64,000 nt of DNA from Victivallis sp. Marseille-Q1083 (lineage in GTDB: Bacteria; Verrucomicrobiota; Lentisphaeria; Victivallales; Victivallaceae), in the NCBI RefSeq assembly GCF_903645315.1, contig NZ_CAHJXL010000001.1:1054001-1118000 (forward strand), read 5' to 3'. Shown piece by piece: positions 39,948 through 48,170 of the stretch (positions are counted from its first letter, which is position 1; every line of letters begins with the position of its first letter). The notes under the pieces were generated by a model, which worked only from the letters and a program-made list of their open reading frames with translations, searched no databases and was not told the origin of the DNA. A program made the translations under genes and the position numbers.

Positions 39948-42730
39948 AAAACCGCCGGCAACGGACCAGGCGCCCCAAGCGGCACCGCACGGCCGGCAAT
40001 TCCGGCGTCGTCAAGCCCCGGCGAAACCGCCGTCAACGTGAAACGCCCGACCTCTCCGGTGGACTGGAGGATGACCAGCGCTTTGCCGTTGAAAGCCCGA
40101 CGCCGCCAGATTCCGCCGTCGGCCTGATAACGTTCCCAACTGGCGGCATTGCCATTATCCACGCCGACGATTTTCGCGGCTCCGGCGACCGAAAAAACGA
40201 CCGGATTATCGGCCGTCGGCACCGGATTCCCCCCGGCATCGAGAATTTCAACGGTAACATAAGCCAGATCACGGCCATCGCTGTCGATTTCGGCCCGATC
40301 AATCGTCAAACCGATCCGTCGGGCTTCGCCGGCCGTCGCCACGGCATCGCGGGCAATTTCCTGACCGGCCGCATCGAAAGCCACGGCGGTCAAACGGCCC
40401 GGCCGATACGGCAGCAGCCACTCCAAATACAATTTATCGGGCTCTTCGCCGTTCACCTGATAGACGACATTTTCCCCCCTTTCGTTCCGGTACGGCATAA
40501 TTTCTGCGAAATGCTTCCTGCCCAGCGATTCCCCCAAGCCTGCGGCGGCATTGCCGGCCGGTTGGAAAAATAATTCCACTGCGGCGGCGTTGGAATAAAC
40601 GCGCACCGGTATTTTTCCGTCCACCAGCAGTTTGGCCCGCAGTTTTTCATCCTCCCAGTTCCAATGCGGCAGAATATGCACCATCGGATTCTTTCCGGCA
40701 CTGGTCCATTGACTCTGGTACAAGTAATAATCATCCTTGGGAAAACCCGCCGTGTCGACAATGCCGAAATAAGAATTCTTCGGCAGCGATTCGAACGACT
40801 GATTCCATGGCGTCGGTTCTCCGAGATAGTCGAAACCGGTCCAGACGAACTGGCCGGCGACGAATTTGCGATCCCGATCGTAAATCCAGGATTCGCCGGC
40901 AGTCCGCCCCCATTCGACGGCCGAATTGTCGTAAGATGAAAGCTGGTAAGGATCAATGCCGGAGGCGTTATCGCTCTTTTGCGGATCCGAGTAAAATCCC
41001 CTGCTCTTGACAGCCGACGAGGTTTCCGAACCGTACAGGCACATTGCCGGATAAGCGGCGTGAAGCGCATCGTAACGATTCTCCGAGTAATTCAACCCGA
41101 CGACATCGAGCTGCTGAAGAGTTTCCAGAAGAGCGCCGCCCAGATTGTCGGTCCGGTCGGCCCCGTCGCCGCGCAATTTATCCTCCGCCAGCGTAACCGG
41201 CCGCGTGGGGTCCGCCGCCCGGGCGACAGCAACAAGCAATCGCGCCGTTTCGGTTCCCCCGGCCGTAGCCGTACTGATGTCGTTGTTGATTTCATTGCCG
41301 ATCGACCACATGATGATCGAGGGGAAATTTTTTCCCCGCGCCACCATCGCCGCCAAGTCGTATTCGGCCCAGGTTTCCCCGGCGCGGGCAGCCGGCACAC
41401 GGGCGCGACAATCGGGAACCGGCCGGCTGAAAAAACGACCGTAATCGTAGGCTTTTTTCCCCCGTTCCACCCCCCAGCAGTCAAATCCCTCTTCGACCAT
41501 CAGCAGACCGAGCCGGTCGCACGCCTCGTGCAGTTCCTCCGAAGCCGGATTGTGCGTGGAACGAATCGCGTTGACGCCCATCTGCTTCATAATCTGCAAT
41601 TGGCGTTCGACCGCCCGGTAATTGGACACCGCCCCCAGCGCCCCCTGGTCGTGATGCAGACAAACGCCATGCAATTTCAGCCACTTCCCGTTCAGCGAAA
41701 AGCCGTCATCCGGGTCGAATTTGAACCACCGGAAACCGAAACGGCTGTCACAGGCATCCACAACTCGATCGCCATCGAACAATTCAGAACGCAGGATGTA
41801 TAAAGCCGGCCGGTCGGCCGCCACGCTCCAGAGTTCGGGACGTGGCGCCGCTAACGCCTGCCGGACTTCCATCGCGGCACCGGCCTCGACCGCGAACGGT
41901 CCGGAACTGACCGGCGCAACGAACACCGAGCCATCGCACTCTTTCAGAATGGTCGTGCGCAAAGTGACACTCCGGTCCGACGCCTGCCGGTTTTCAATCC
42001 GGGTTCCGACTTCGACGGAGACAGGCATCCCGCGCCGGTATTCCTCCTCCAGGTCCGGCGTTACACCCGTACCGCCGTAGCGCGCCACCTGACCCGGCTC
42101 GACCGCCGCAAGCGTGACGCCACGGTAAATGCCGCTGCCGGAATACCACCGGCTGCTGCAACGGTCGCTGTCACCGGGTTCGGTCCGGTTGACCGCCCGC
42201 ACGGCGACCACATTTTCCGTGGCGCCGTCGCAATTCACTTCATCGGTAATATCGTAGCAGAACGGAATATAACCGCCGGGCCGCGTCCCGACCAGCCGGC
42301 CGTTGACATAGACGGCACTGTCCATATAACCCCCGCCGAAATCGAGTAGAATCCGTTTGTCCCGCAGCGCTTCCGGCAAGATGAAACGCTTCCGGTACCA
42401 GCCGACGCCGCCCTTCAAATGGCCGATCTCACCGGTGACGTCATGGGAAAAATCCAATTCGATGCTCCAGTCATGCGGCAATACGACCTCCCGCCAGCCG
42501 GAATCATCATAATCAACCTTCGCCGGCCTCTCTTCCCGCACCGCATCTTCGAAACAAGGATCGGCGGCAAGCTGAAATTTCCAATGGTCGTTAAACGGCA
42601 CTTGCAGCCGCCCCGCTTCCGGCCAACCGGCGACGACCGAAGCAACGACGCCCGGTTCCCCCGCCCTTCCGCCGGAAAACGCGCCAAGCACGGCTCCCAG
42701 CATCACCAATCTTTTAAGGCGCTTCATCAT
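39941..42730 (-). CDS. Secreted glycoside hydrolase family 2 (beta-galactosidase-like)
   Basis: 929 aa with signal peptide. Domain order is as in GH2: sugar-binding jelly roll (LPHDWSIE, WYRKRFILPE, residues 60-210), Ig-like domain, TIM barrel (KLHGVCLHHDQGALG, AIRSTHNPASEEL) and C-terminal Ig-like domains (about 790-900). The acid/base is E480 in MWSIGNEIN and the nucleophile E569 in CLYGSETSS. Likely substrate is a beta-linked galactoside or related sugar. The promoter is at 42798-42826. The extreme C-terminus (PLGAPGPLPAVLP) runs into the permease-tail repeat and may not be the ancestral end. Confidence 0.93.
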   Translation of the reverse strand: MMKRLKRLVMLGAVLGAFSGGRAGEPGVVASVVAGWPEAGRLQVPFNDHWKFQLAADPCFEDAVREERPAKVDYDDSGWREVVLPHDWSIELDFSHDVTGEIGHLKGGVGWYRKRFILPEALRDKRILLDFGGGYMDSAVYVNGRLVGTRPGGYIPFCYDITDEVNCDGATENVVAVRAVNRTEPGDSDRCSSRWYSGSGIYRGVTLAAVEPGQVARYGGTGVTPDLEEEYRRGMPVSVEVGTRIENRQASDRSVTLRTTILKECDGSVFVAPVSSGPFAVEAGAAMEVRQALAAPRPELWSVAADRPALYILRSELFDGDRVVDACDSRFGFRWFKFDPDDGFSLNGKWLKLHGVCLHHDQGALGAVSNYRAVERQLQIMKQMGVNAIRSTHNPASEELHEACDRLGLLMVEEGFDCWGVERGKKAYDYGRFFSRPVPDCRARVPAARAGETWAEYDLAAMVARGKNFPSIIMWSIGNEINNDISTATAGGTETARLLVAVARAADPTRPVTLAEDKLRGDGADRTDNLGGALLETLQQLDVVGLNYSENRYDALHAAYPAMCLYGSETSSAVKSRGFYSDPQKSDNASGIDPYQLSSYDNSAVEWGRTAGESWIYDRDRKFVAGQFVWTGFDYLGEPTPWNQSFESLPKNSYFGIVDTAGFPKDDYYLYQSQWTSAGKNPMVHILPHWNWEDEKLRAKLLVDGKIPVRVYSNAAAVELFFQPAGNAAAGLGESLGRKHFAEIMPYRNERGENVVYQVNGEEPDKLYLEWLLPYRPGRLTAVAFDAAGQEIARDAVATAGEARRIGLTIDRAEIDSDGRDLAYVTVEILDAGGNPVPTADNPVVFSVAGAAKIVGVDNGNAASWERYQADGGIWRRRAFNGKALVILQSTGEVGRFTLTAVSPGLDDAGIAGRAVPLGAPGPLPAVLP

Positions 42731-42797
42731 ATCGACCTTCCATTGCTTGAAAATCCGTCACAGGACGCGGCACACACGGTCGGACCCCAAGGAAATT

Positions 42798-42826
42798 AAT
42801 TTAGCGTATGATTCAACGTCCTGCAA
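42798..42826 (-). promoter_or_regulatory. Promoter of the GH2 gene
   Basis: TTGCAG (42826-42821), 17-bp spacer ending GC, TAAATT (42803-42798), about 65 bp before the start. Confidence 0.6.
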
Positions 42827-42888
42827 CTCTCGAAAGGCAGATATTTTCCGGAGCGGTCCCGGCATACAACCGGCGCGTCAAGGGAAAT

Positions 42889-42911
42889 GACGGTTCGCTG
42901 CTCGAACCGTC
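42889..42911 (-). terminator. Hairpin downstream of the DUF4838 gene
   Basis: Nine-bp perfect stem GACGGTTCG/CGAACCGTC (42889-42897 with 42903-42911), 5-nt loop, 43 bp after the stop at 42954. A short ATTT follows, so it is a likely terminator of the DUF4838 operon. Confidence 0.6.
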
Positions 42912-42953
42912 TCGCTTTCCAGGCGATTCCCGGCGGCTGGCCGGCCGAAAGGA

Positions 42954-45293
42954 TCACTCGGCGGCATGCTTCAGGATCACCCGGTCGATGAAAACGTTGT
43001 CGACCCCGTCGGAAATCGTCGGCGCCATATAGAGCCGGACGCCCGTCCCCATCGGCAAGGTCGCCAGTTTGATCCAGTGGTAATTGCCGGAAATATCCTT
43101 CAATTTGAACTGCTGCTGATGGTCCTTGTCGTTGCTGCCGTCATAAACTCCGATCAGCATGGCATCGCTTTCCGGATCGTTCCCCTCGCCGCGAATGCTC
43201 GCCCAGACCTCCCAGCGATTTTCGACCGCCGGGAACCAGTTCGCCAGCATTCCCGGCAAATCCAGCAGAAACGCCCAGGAAATATGATTGTTCGGCATCC
43301 GCACCGCGACGCCGTACGGCGACAGTGAATCCGCTTCACGGATATTCTTGACGCCCGGCTGCAACAAGGTCAAATCATCGGCCGAAAACTCGTACCAGGC
43401 CGCGTCATCCAAGCCGCGGCAGAATTCCGGCACTTCGCCGGACCGCTTCAGCCGCGCCGGACCGCCCAGCAGTTTCGGCATCAGTTCATAAAACGCCGCA
43501 ATCCGGGTAATTTCATTGAAGTCGACCACGTTATTCCGCTGCAACGTCGCTTTGACTTCTTCCCACAATTTCCACAACCGCTCCCGTTCTTCCGGCGTCA
43601 AAGCCGGATTCCAGGCCGAGGATTCCGGCCGGTAAAGCAGCGCAATGTCATAAGGCAGCCGGGCCCGGCGCAGCCGTTCGCGGCAAACCGGTCGCTGTTC
43701 CTCCGGCAGCGCCTCCAGCGCCGCCGCTGCTTCGTCGAACCGCCGGAGCGCCTGCTGCAGCGTTTCCATCGACAGCCAGTCGTTGGCATCGGCCCGGTAG
43801 CAGCCGAGCGGTTTGCCGCTCCGTTCGAATTCCGCCGCCATCAGGTCGATGACCTCCAGCAGCTTGTCGCCGGCTTCCGGCGAATAGTAGCCATGCAGGA
43901 ACTCTTTTTCGAGTTCGCGCTGATCGAGATAGGGATTCCACAGCAGATGGGCGACCACCCAGGCGCGCATCTGGATGAATTCGCCGCAATTCGAGGTGCC
44001 GATATCGCCCTGGGCGAAAACGAATTCAACGTTATTGTCGGCAAAGAGCCGGAGATTGGCGCCGAGCGTCCGGATGTTCGGATGCGGAATCAGATAATTG
44101 CTGAAATTGGAGTTGTAATCCCAGATTCCCAGCCGGTCGGCCAGCTTCCGCCAGTTGAGCAGATCGTCGCGGAACGCCGCATTGGCTTCCGAGGCGTAAG
44201 GCCGGGAAAAATCACACAGATAAGGACAGAGCCGGATCAGCACATTCCGGTGAACGTCCGCATTCACCGGCGGCTTCTGGGAGTAGACGTACGCCAGTGT
44301 TTCGATGACCACGTCGGGAAATTCCGATTCGATCGCCGCGGCGACGGCGTTGACCGCCTGAAGGATCGGGCCGGCCGGCGAACCGGTCTCCTCCTCGACG
44401 GCGGCACAGCGTTCGCAGCGGCAGCGCACCCAGCCGTCCATCTGGCTGATGGATAGAATTTTAACGCCGGGATGTTCGCGCAGGTAATCCCGGGTCTGCC
44501 GGATCAACTCCTGCTGCATCGCCGGTTCGCTCCAACAGGGCTGCTCGGCGGTGCGCTTGCCGGCTTCATCCAACGCATACCACTCCGGATGGGCCTCAAA
44601 ATAGCGATCCGGCGGCAGCAGCGCCAGAATGGTATGAACGAACCCCGGATTCAGCGCCACATGGCCGCCCCACTCCTCCGGAATTTCCTGAAAATGACCG
44701 TTACTCTTCAATTTCACGGCAAACGGCACGAAATCCGGGTGGTAGTTGACCTGATAATAGTGCGCTTCCCGGCTGAAAAACTGCGGCGCGTAGCAGAACG
44801 ACAGCTCATCCGGCACCGCCAATTCCCGCCGTTCCGGCACCAGCTCCTCGGTCGGGCTCCACCAGCGGACGCCCCAGTAATCCTCCAGCAGCGTGTAAAC
44901 CGCGTACAGCGTGCCGCGCGGCCGGGCGCCGCTGACGACCAGCGTATCGCCGAACGTTTTGAGAATAACCGCGTCGTCCTTGTCCAGATATCCGGCTATT
45001 TCCGGCCGGCCCTCCAACCGCCGCAACGCCTCCGGCGAACGGCCGACCAGGATATTGCGCCCATCCGGCTGCGCTTCGCCGACGACCGGCAAAGTCACGC
45101 CGGACAGCAGTTCGATATATTTCTGCAACTCCCGCGCCGCCGTCTTCTCCGCCAGAATCGCCGTTTCATCGACGACAATCCGGTAATCGCTGCGACCGTC
45201 AACCGTCAAATCCAGTCCGCTCGCACTCATCGCCACCGCCAATCCCACCACCGGCAGCAGCCGGCGCATCCAGTTCGTTCGTACCGTTCCCAT
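42954..45293 (-). CDS. Secreted DUF4838-family protein (alpha-glucuronidase-like fold)
   Basis: 779 aa from ATG 45293; an upstream extension to 45386 and a downstream ATG at 45269 are alternatives, the latter giving a compact signal peptide MRRLLPVVGLAVAMSASG. It is a full-length paralogue of the protein at 11623: N-terminal GH67-N-like domain (DYRIVVDETAILAEKTAARE, VSGARPRGTLYAVYTLLEDY), DUF4838 core with CRCERC, and a C-terminal beta-sandwich (RMPNNHISWAFLLDL). It is the last gene of the AraC-linked operon, 126 bp after its pseudopilin. Substrate unknown. Confidence 0.85.
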   Translation of the reverse strand: MGTVRTNWMRRLLPVVGLAVAMSASGLDLTVDGRSDYRIVVDETAILAEKTAARELQKYIELLSGVTLPVVGEAQPDGRNILVGRSPEALRRLEGRPEIAGYLDKDDAVILKTFGDTLVVSGARPRGTLYAVYTLLEDYWGVRWWSPTEELVPERRELAVPDELSFCYAPQFFSREAHYYQVNYHPDFVPFAVKLKSNGHFQEIPEEWGGHVALNPGFVHTILALLPPDRYFEAHPEWYALDEAGKRTAEQPCWSEPAMQQELIRQTRDYLREHPGVKILSISQMDGWVRCRCERCAAVEEETGSPAGPILQAVNAVAAAIESEFPDVVIETLAYVYSQKPPVNADVHRNVLIRLCPYLCDFSRPYASEANAAFRDDLLNWRKLADRLGIWDYNSNFSNYLIPHPNIRTLGANLRLFADNNVEFVFAQGDIGTSNCGEFIQMRAWVVAHLLWNPYLDQRELEKEFLHGYYSPEAGDKLLEVIDLMAAEFERSGKPLGCYRADANDWLSMETLQQALRRFDEAAAALEALPEEQRPVCRERLRRARLPYDIALLYRPESSAWNPALTPEERERLWKLWEEVKATLQRNNVVDFNEITRIAAFYELMPKLLGGPARLKRSGEVPEFCRGLDDAAWYEFSADDLTLLQPGVKNIREADSLSPYGVAVRMPNNHISWAFLLDLPGMLANWFPAVENRWEVWASIRGEGNDPESDAMLIGVYDGSNDKDHQQQFKLKDISGNYHWIKLATLPMGTGVRLYMAPTISDGVDNVFIDRVILKHAAE

Positions 45294-45419
45294 ACCGTCA
45301 ATCGAATTCCTTTCCAACCGGCCCCGCTGCAGGACGGCCCGGCTATTCCAAGATTCAGAAAGCGCCGGCATTGCCGGCGTTTCCATATATCTATATCAAT
45401 GAATCAAAGGTTACAGTTT

Positions 45420-46184
45420 TTACAGCCAGCTCGGCCACAACAGCGTGCCGTCACCGGTGTTGTACGGAGCCCAATATTTGGTGACCGAATCAAGTTGCAC
45501 AGCCGGAATTGATTCAACATGCCCGTCAAGGATTGCCGCATTGACTTTATTGTTGTGACGAGCATTCGGTTGATAGAAGCTCAATTCACGCAACGGATAA
45601 CACCCTCTATCGAAACTCAGGAAATAAGAAGGCGCCCACGTCCCGGTCGCATTCTGAACAATTTCAGTCGGCGTTGCATCAGCAGACCAAACCAAATTGG
45701 TAGTGTTGCCGAAGCGGTCGAAATCCGATAATTTATGCGGGGTATAATAAACATTTGTCCAAGAAGTAACGCCGAAGCTGTTCATATTAAGGCCATAACT
45801 ATAGTTGGCCATGTTCTTCAACAGGTCATCCTGGCTCACAATACCCTTTTCCGAAGAAGGGCATTCATACAATTCAGCGGCGAATCCGTAATTGTCAATC
45901 AGTTCCCAACCCCAGACCCGGGTACCTTCCCCACCCCAGGGATTAATTCCCGTAAATTCGGCCGGCATGCACCAGTCGTCATTGTCATTCTGATAGAACG
46001 CGTGCCCCAGCCCGAGCTGTTTCAGATTGCTGACGCATTTGATCGCCTGCGCCGCCGCTTTGGCCTTGCCCAGGGCCGGCAGCAACATGCTGGCCAGAAT
46101 GGCGATGATCGCGATCACGACGAGCAGTTCGATCAAGGTGAAATTCCTTGACGACCAACGACATTTCTCGATGTTTCTTTTCAT
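45420..46184 (-). CDS. Pseudopilin (prepilin-type N-terminal methylation domain)
   Basis: 254 aa. The leader is longer than usual ([14 protein letters not shown]), then [20 protein letters not shown]. The C-terminal part ends [17 protein letters not shown] and [18 protein letters not shown], nearly the same as the pseudopilin at 50952, its closest relative in the window. It lies between two DUF4838 genes and 34 bp after the upstream one. Both paralogues sit behind the same AraC-type promoter. Confidence 0.9.
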   Translation of the reverse strand: MKRNIEKCRWSSRNFTLIELLVVIAIIAILASMLLPALGKAKAAAQAIKCVSNLKQLGLGHAFYQNDNDDWCMPAEFTGINPWGGEGTRVWGWELIDNYGFAAELYECPSSEKGIVSQDDLLKNMANYSYGLNMNSFGVTSWTNVYYTPHKLSDFDRFGNTTNLVWSADATPTEIVQNATGTWAPSYFLSFDRGCYPLRELSFYQPNARHNNKVNAAILDGHVESIPAVQLDSVTKYWAPYNTGDGTLLWPSWL

Positions 46185-46218
46185 TTTATCCTCCGGTTGT
46201 TAGAGATTTCCCATTGTA

Positions 46219-47166
46219 TTAAAACTGATTCAACGATTCGCAATAGTCCAGCAGTTCACGATCGCCGTAGGTATCGAAATACTCACCGTCCATATAGACC
46301 GCAAACGTGGTGAAACTGTCGATGCCGAGCTGGCGGTAGGCGCGCAAATCGCGGCGGATGATCTCCGGCGTCGTCTCCGGCTTCTTCGCCGGCTTGCGCC
46401 AGTTGCTGAACAGTGAACTGTCCAGCCAGTATTCCAGGATGTGGGTGGTGGCCGGATCAAACACCTCCAGCAAATCCAGCAGCGCCTGCCAATGGCGGCG
46501 GTTCACGCAACAATCCGCATCGTCGATGGCGTGACGGTAACAGCGGTTGAACGGCGCATATTCGAGAAACACGTTGCCGGCCGGCTGGACCCGCCGCGGC
46601 CGCTCCATCGTCGAACAATAGGCCAGGAACGCCACCTGCGCTTCCGGATCGAACTGGCGCAGTTGCCCGGCCATCGCGTTGACGCTGAGCAGGTACTGTT
46701 CGGCGTCGGACAGCGCGGCGCATTCATCGCAATGGCACCAACTGCTGACGGCGGAGTCCTCGCCCCAGAAGAAATGCCGGTGGGTCGACGGCGCCAGCTT
46801 TTCTCCCAGCGACCGGGCGCAGTTGCCGACCACGCCGAGCGCTTCCGCCCGGGCGGAACACCAGTTGCCGTTCGCCGACCGCTCCTTCGCCCGGAACGGC
46901 TGGATGAAATACTCCGGATGGCTCGTGAAAAGATTGCGCGGCATCAATTCCTGCGACACGTGCAACTCATATTCATAATCGATGCCGGCAGCCCGGAGCC
47001 GCTCCCGGAATTCCGGCTCGATCGTTTTGCCGAGCACGCCCAGCACATCATGGGCGGCGCCGCCGCCGGAATGAATGCCCAGCGTATTCAATCCCAGCGA
47101 CTTCATTTTGGCCACCCAGTCCACCCCGATCAGATCGGACGGGGTAATTACCACACCTTTTCGCAT
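46219..47166 (-). CDS. Short cytoplasmic DUF4838-like protein
   Basis: 315 aa, no signal peptide. It corresponds to the DUF4838 core alone: SHPEYFIQPF, a WGEDSAVSSWCHCDECAALS block with the CxCxxC cluster (about residues 140-155), LAYCSTMERPRRV and ILEYWLDSSLFSNW. It lacks the N-terminal GH67-N-like and C-terminal binding domains of its two paralogues, and lacks an export signal, so it may act on an imported oligosaccharide. It is first gene of the operon divergent from the AraC regulator. Confidence 0.75.
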   Translation of the reverse strand: MRKGVVITPSDLIGVDWVAKMKSLGLNTLGIHSGGGAAHDVLGVLGKTIEPEFRERLRAAGIDYEYELHVSQELMPRNLFTSHPEYFIQPFRAKERSANGNWCSARAEALGVVGNCARSLGEKLAPSTHRHFFWGEDSAVSSWCHCDECAALSDAEQYLLSVNAMAGQLRQFDPEAQVAFLAYCSTMERPRRVQPAGNVFLEYAPFNRCYRHAIDDADCCVNRRHWQALLDLLEVFDPATTHILEYWLDSSLFSNWRKPAKKPETTPEIIRRDLRAYRQLGIDSFTTFAVYMDGEYFDTYGDRELLDYCESLNQF

Positions 47167-47227
47167 GCAAACCTCTGAATGATTGTTATTTCGTATTTGC
47201 TTTTCGAGTCATGAACCATTATTTATT

Positions 47228-47287
47228 ATTATACCAGAAATCGCGGTTCAAAACCATATAGAGAATGAGCAAAAGATGAGTATTCTG
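47228..47287 (-). promoter_or_regulatory. AraC-type promoter and operator (copy 1)
   Basis: Read on the minus strand: a 19-bp box CAGAATACTCATCTTTTGC (47287-47269), ATGGTTTT (47257-47250), GATTTCT and TATAAT (47233-47228), 60 bp in all, with no -35 consensus. Placement about 40-70 bp before the transcription start fits activation by an AraC protein. The box overlaps the first codons of the AraC gene itself, so autoregulation is possible. The same layout recurs at 51814-51873. Confidence 0.8.
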
Positions 47288-48112
47288 CGCAAATTTGAAT
47301 TATTTAACGAAGAATGTGTCGTCGCGTTGGAAAATGAAGGCGATTCCCGACTCTATATGCCGCTTTGCGGGATAACCCGCTGTTTTCCCGATTACCACAT
47401 TCGCCGGACCAACTCCTGCGAATGCATCATCGAAGCCATCGTCAGTGGTTCCGGCCTGTTTCAAATCGGCAAAATGGAGTACCATCCCAAAGCCGGTGAT
47501 GTATATATCGCTCACCTCGGCAGCGACCATTACTACCGCACCGACCCGCGGAATCCCTGGGTGAAAATCTGGTTCAACCTGCGCGGCAGCCTGGTCGAGG
47601 AGCTGCTCCGCAGCTACCATCTGGACAAAGTCAATTACCTGCCCGGCTGCCGGCTCGAAAAGCTGTTCGAGGAGTCGCTGGAAACCATGCGCCGGAACCT
47701 CGACCAGCCTCACGAAACCGCCACACTGGTCGCCCATCGCCTGATCTATCACCTGGCCCGCTGCGCCGCCACCACCGACGCCCCCCGGCAGCCGGAAGCC
47801 GAAGAGATGAAGCTTTACCTCGATCAACGGCTGAGCGGCAGTTTATCGCTGCAGGAACTCGCCAGGCTGATCGGCCGCTCGCAATCCCAATGCCGGCGGA
47901 TTTTCAGCCAGGCCTACGGCGTCTCGCCCTACCACTATTTTCTGGACCGCAAACTCGAACTGGCCAAACTGATGATTGAACGCGACAACAAATCCCTGAA
48001 GGAGATCGCCGCCGAACTGGGTTTCGCCGATCCCTATTATTTCTCCAATTTGTTCAAGAGCCGCTACCACATTTCGCCGTCCTCACTGCGCAAACGGCAC
48101 GGCAATTCCTGA
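47276..48112 (+). CDS. AraC-family transcriptional regulator
   Basis: 278 aa. An N-terminal cupin sensor (FQIGKMEYHPKAGDVYIAHL, WVKIWFNLRG) is followed by a C-terminal AraC double helix-turn-helix: SLSLQELARLIGRSQSQCRR, then LKEIAAELGFADPYYFSNLF, about residues 180-275. Such regulators usually sense a sugar and activate adjacent catabolic operons. It is divergent from the DUF4838-pseudopilin operon and next to the GH3 operon, both carrying a shared operator. A longer start at 47183 is possible, but the operator and weak AGAG site favour 47276. Confidence 0.9.
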   Translation: MSILRKFELFNEECVVALENEGDSRLYMPLCGITRCFPDYHIRRTNSCECIIEAIVSGSGLFQIGKMEYHPKAGDVYIAHLGSDHYYRTDPRNPWVKIWFNLRGSLVEELLRSYHLDKVNYLPGCRLEKLFEESLETMRRNLDQPHETATLVAHRLIYHLARCAATTDAPRQPEAEEMKLYLDQRLSGSLSLQELARLIGRSQSQCRRIFSQAYGVSPYHYFLDRKLELAKLMIERDNKSLKEIAAELGFADPYYFSNLFKSRYHISPSSLRKRHGNS

Positions 48113-48170
48113 GATGCACGCCGTCTTGCGCCGAAGCGCGCCGTGAGCGCCCGGCCAAATCGCGGCGGGT

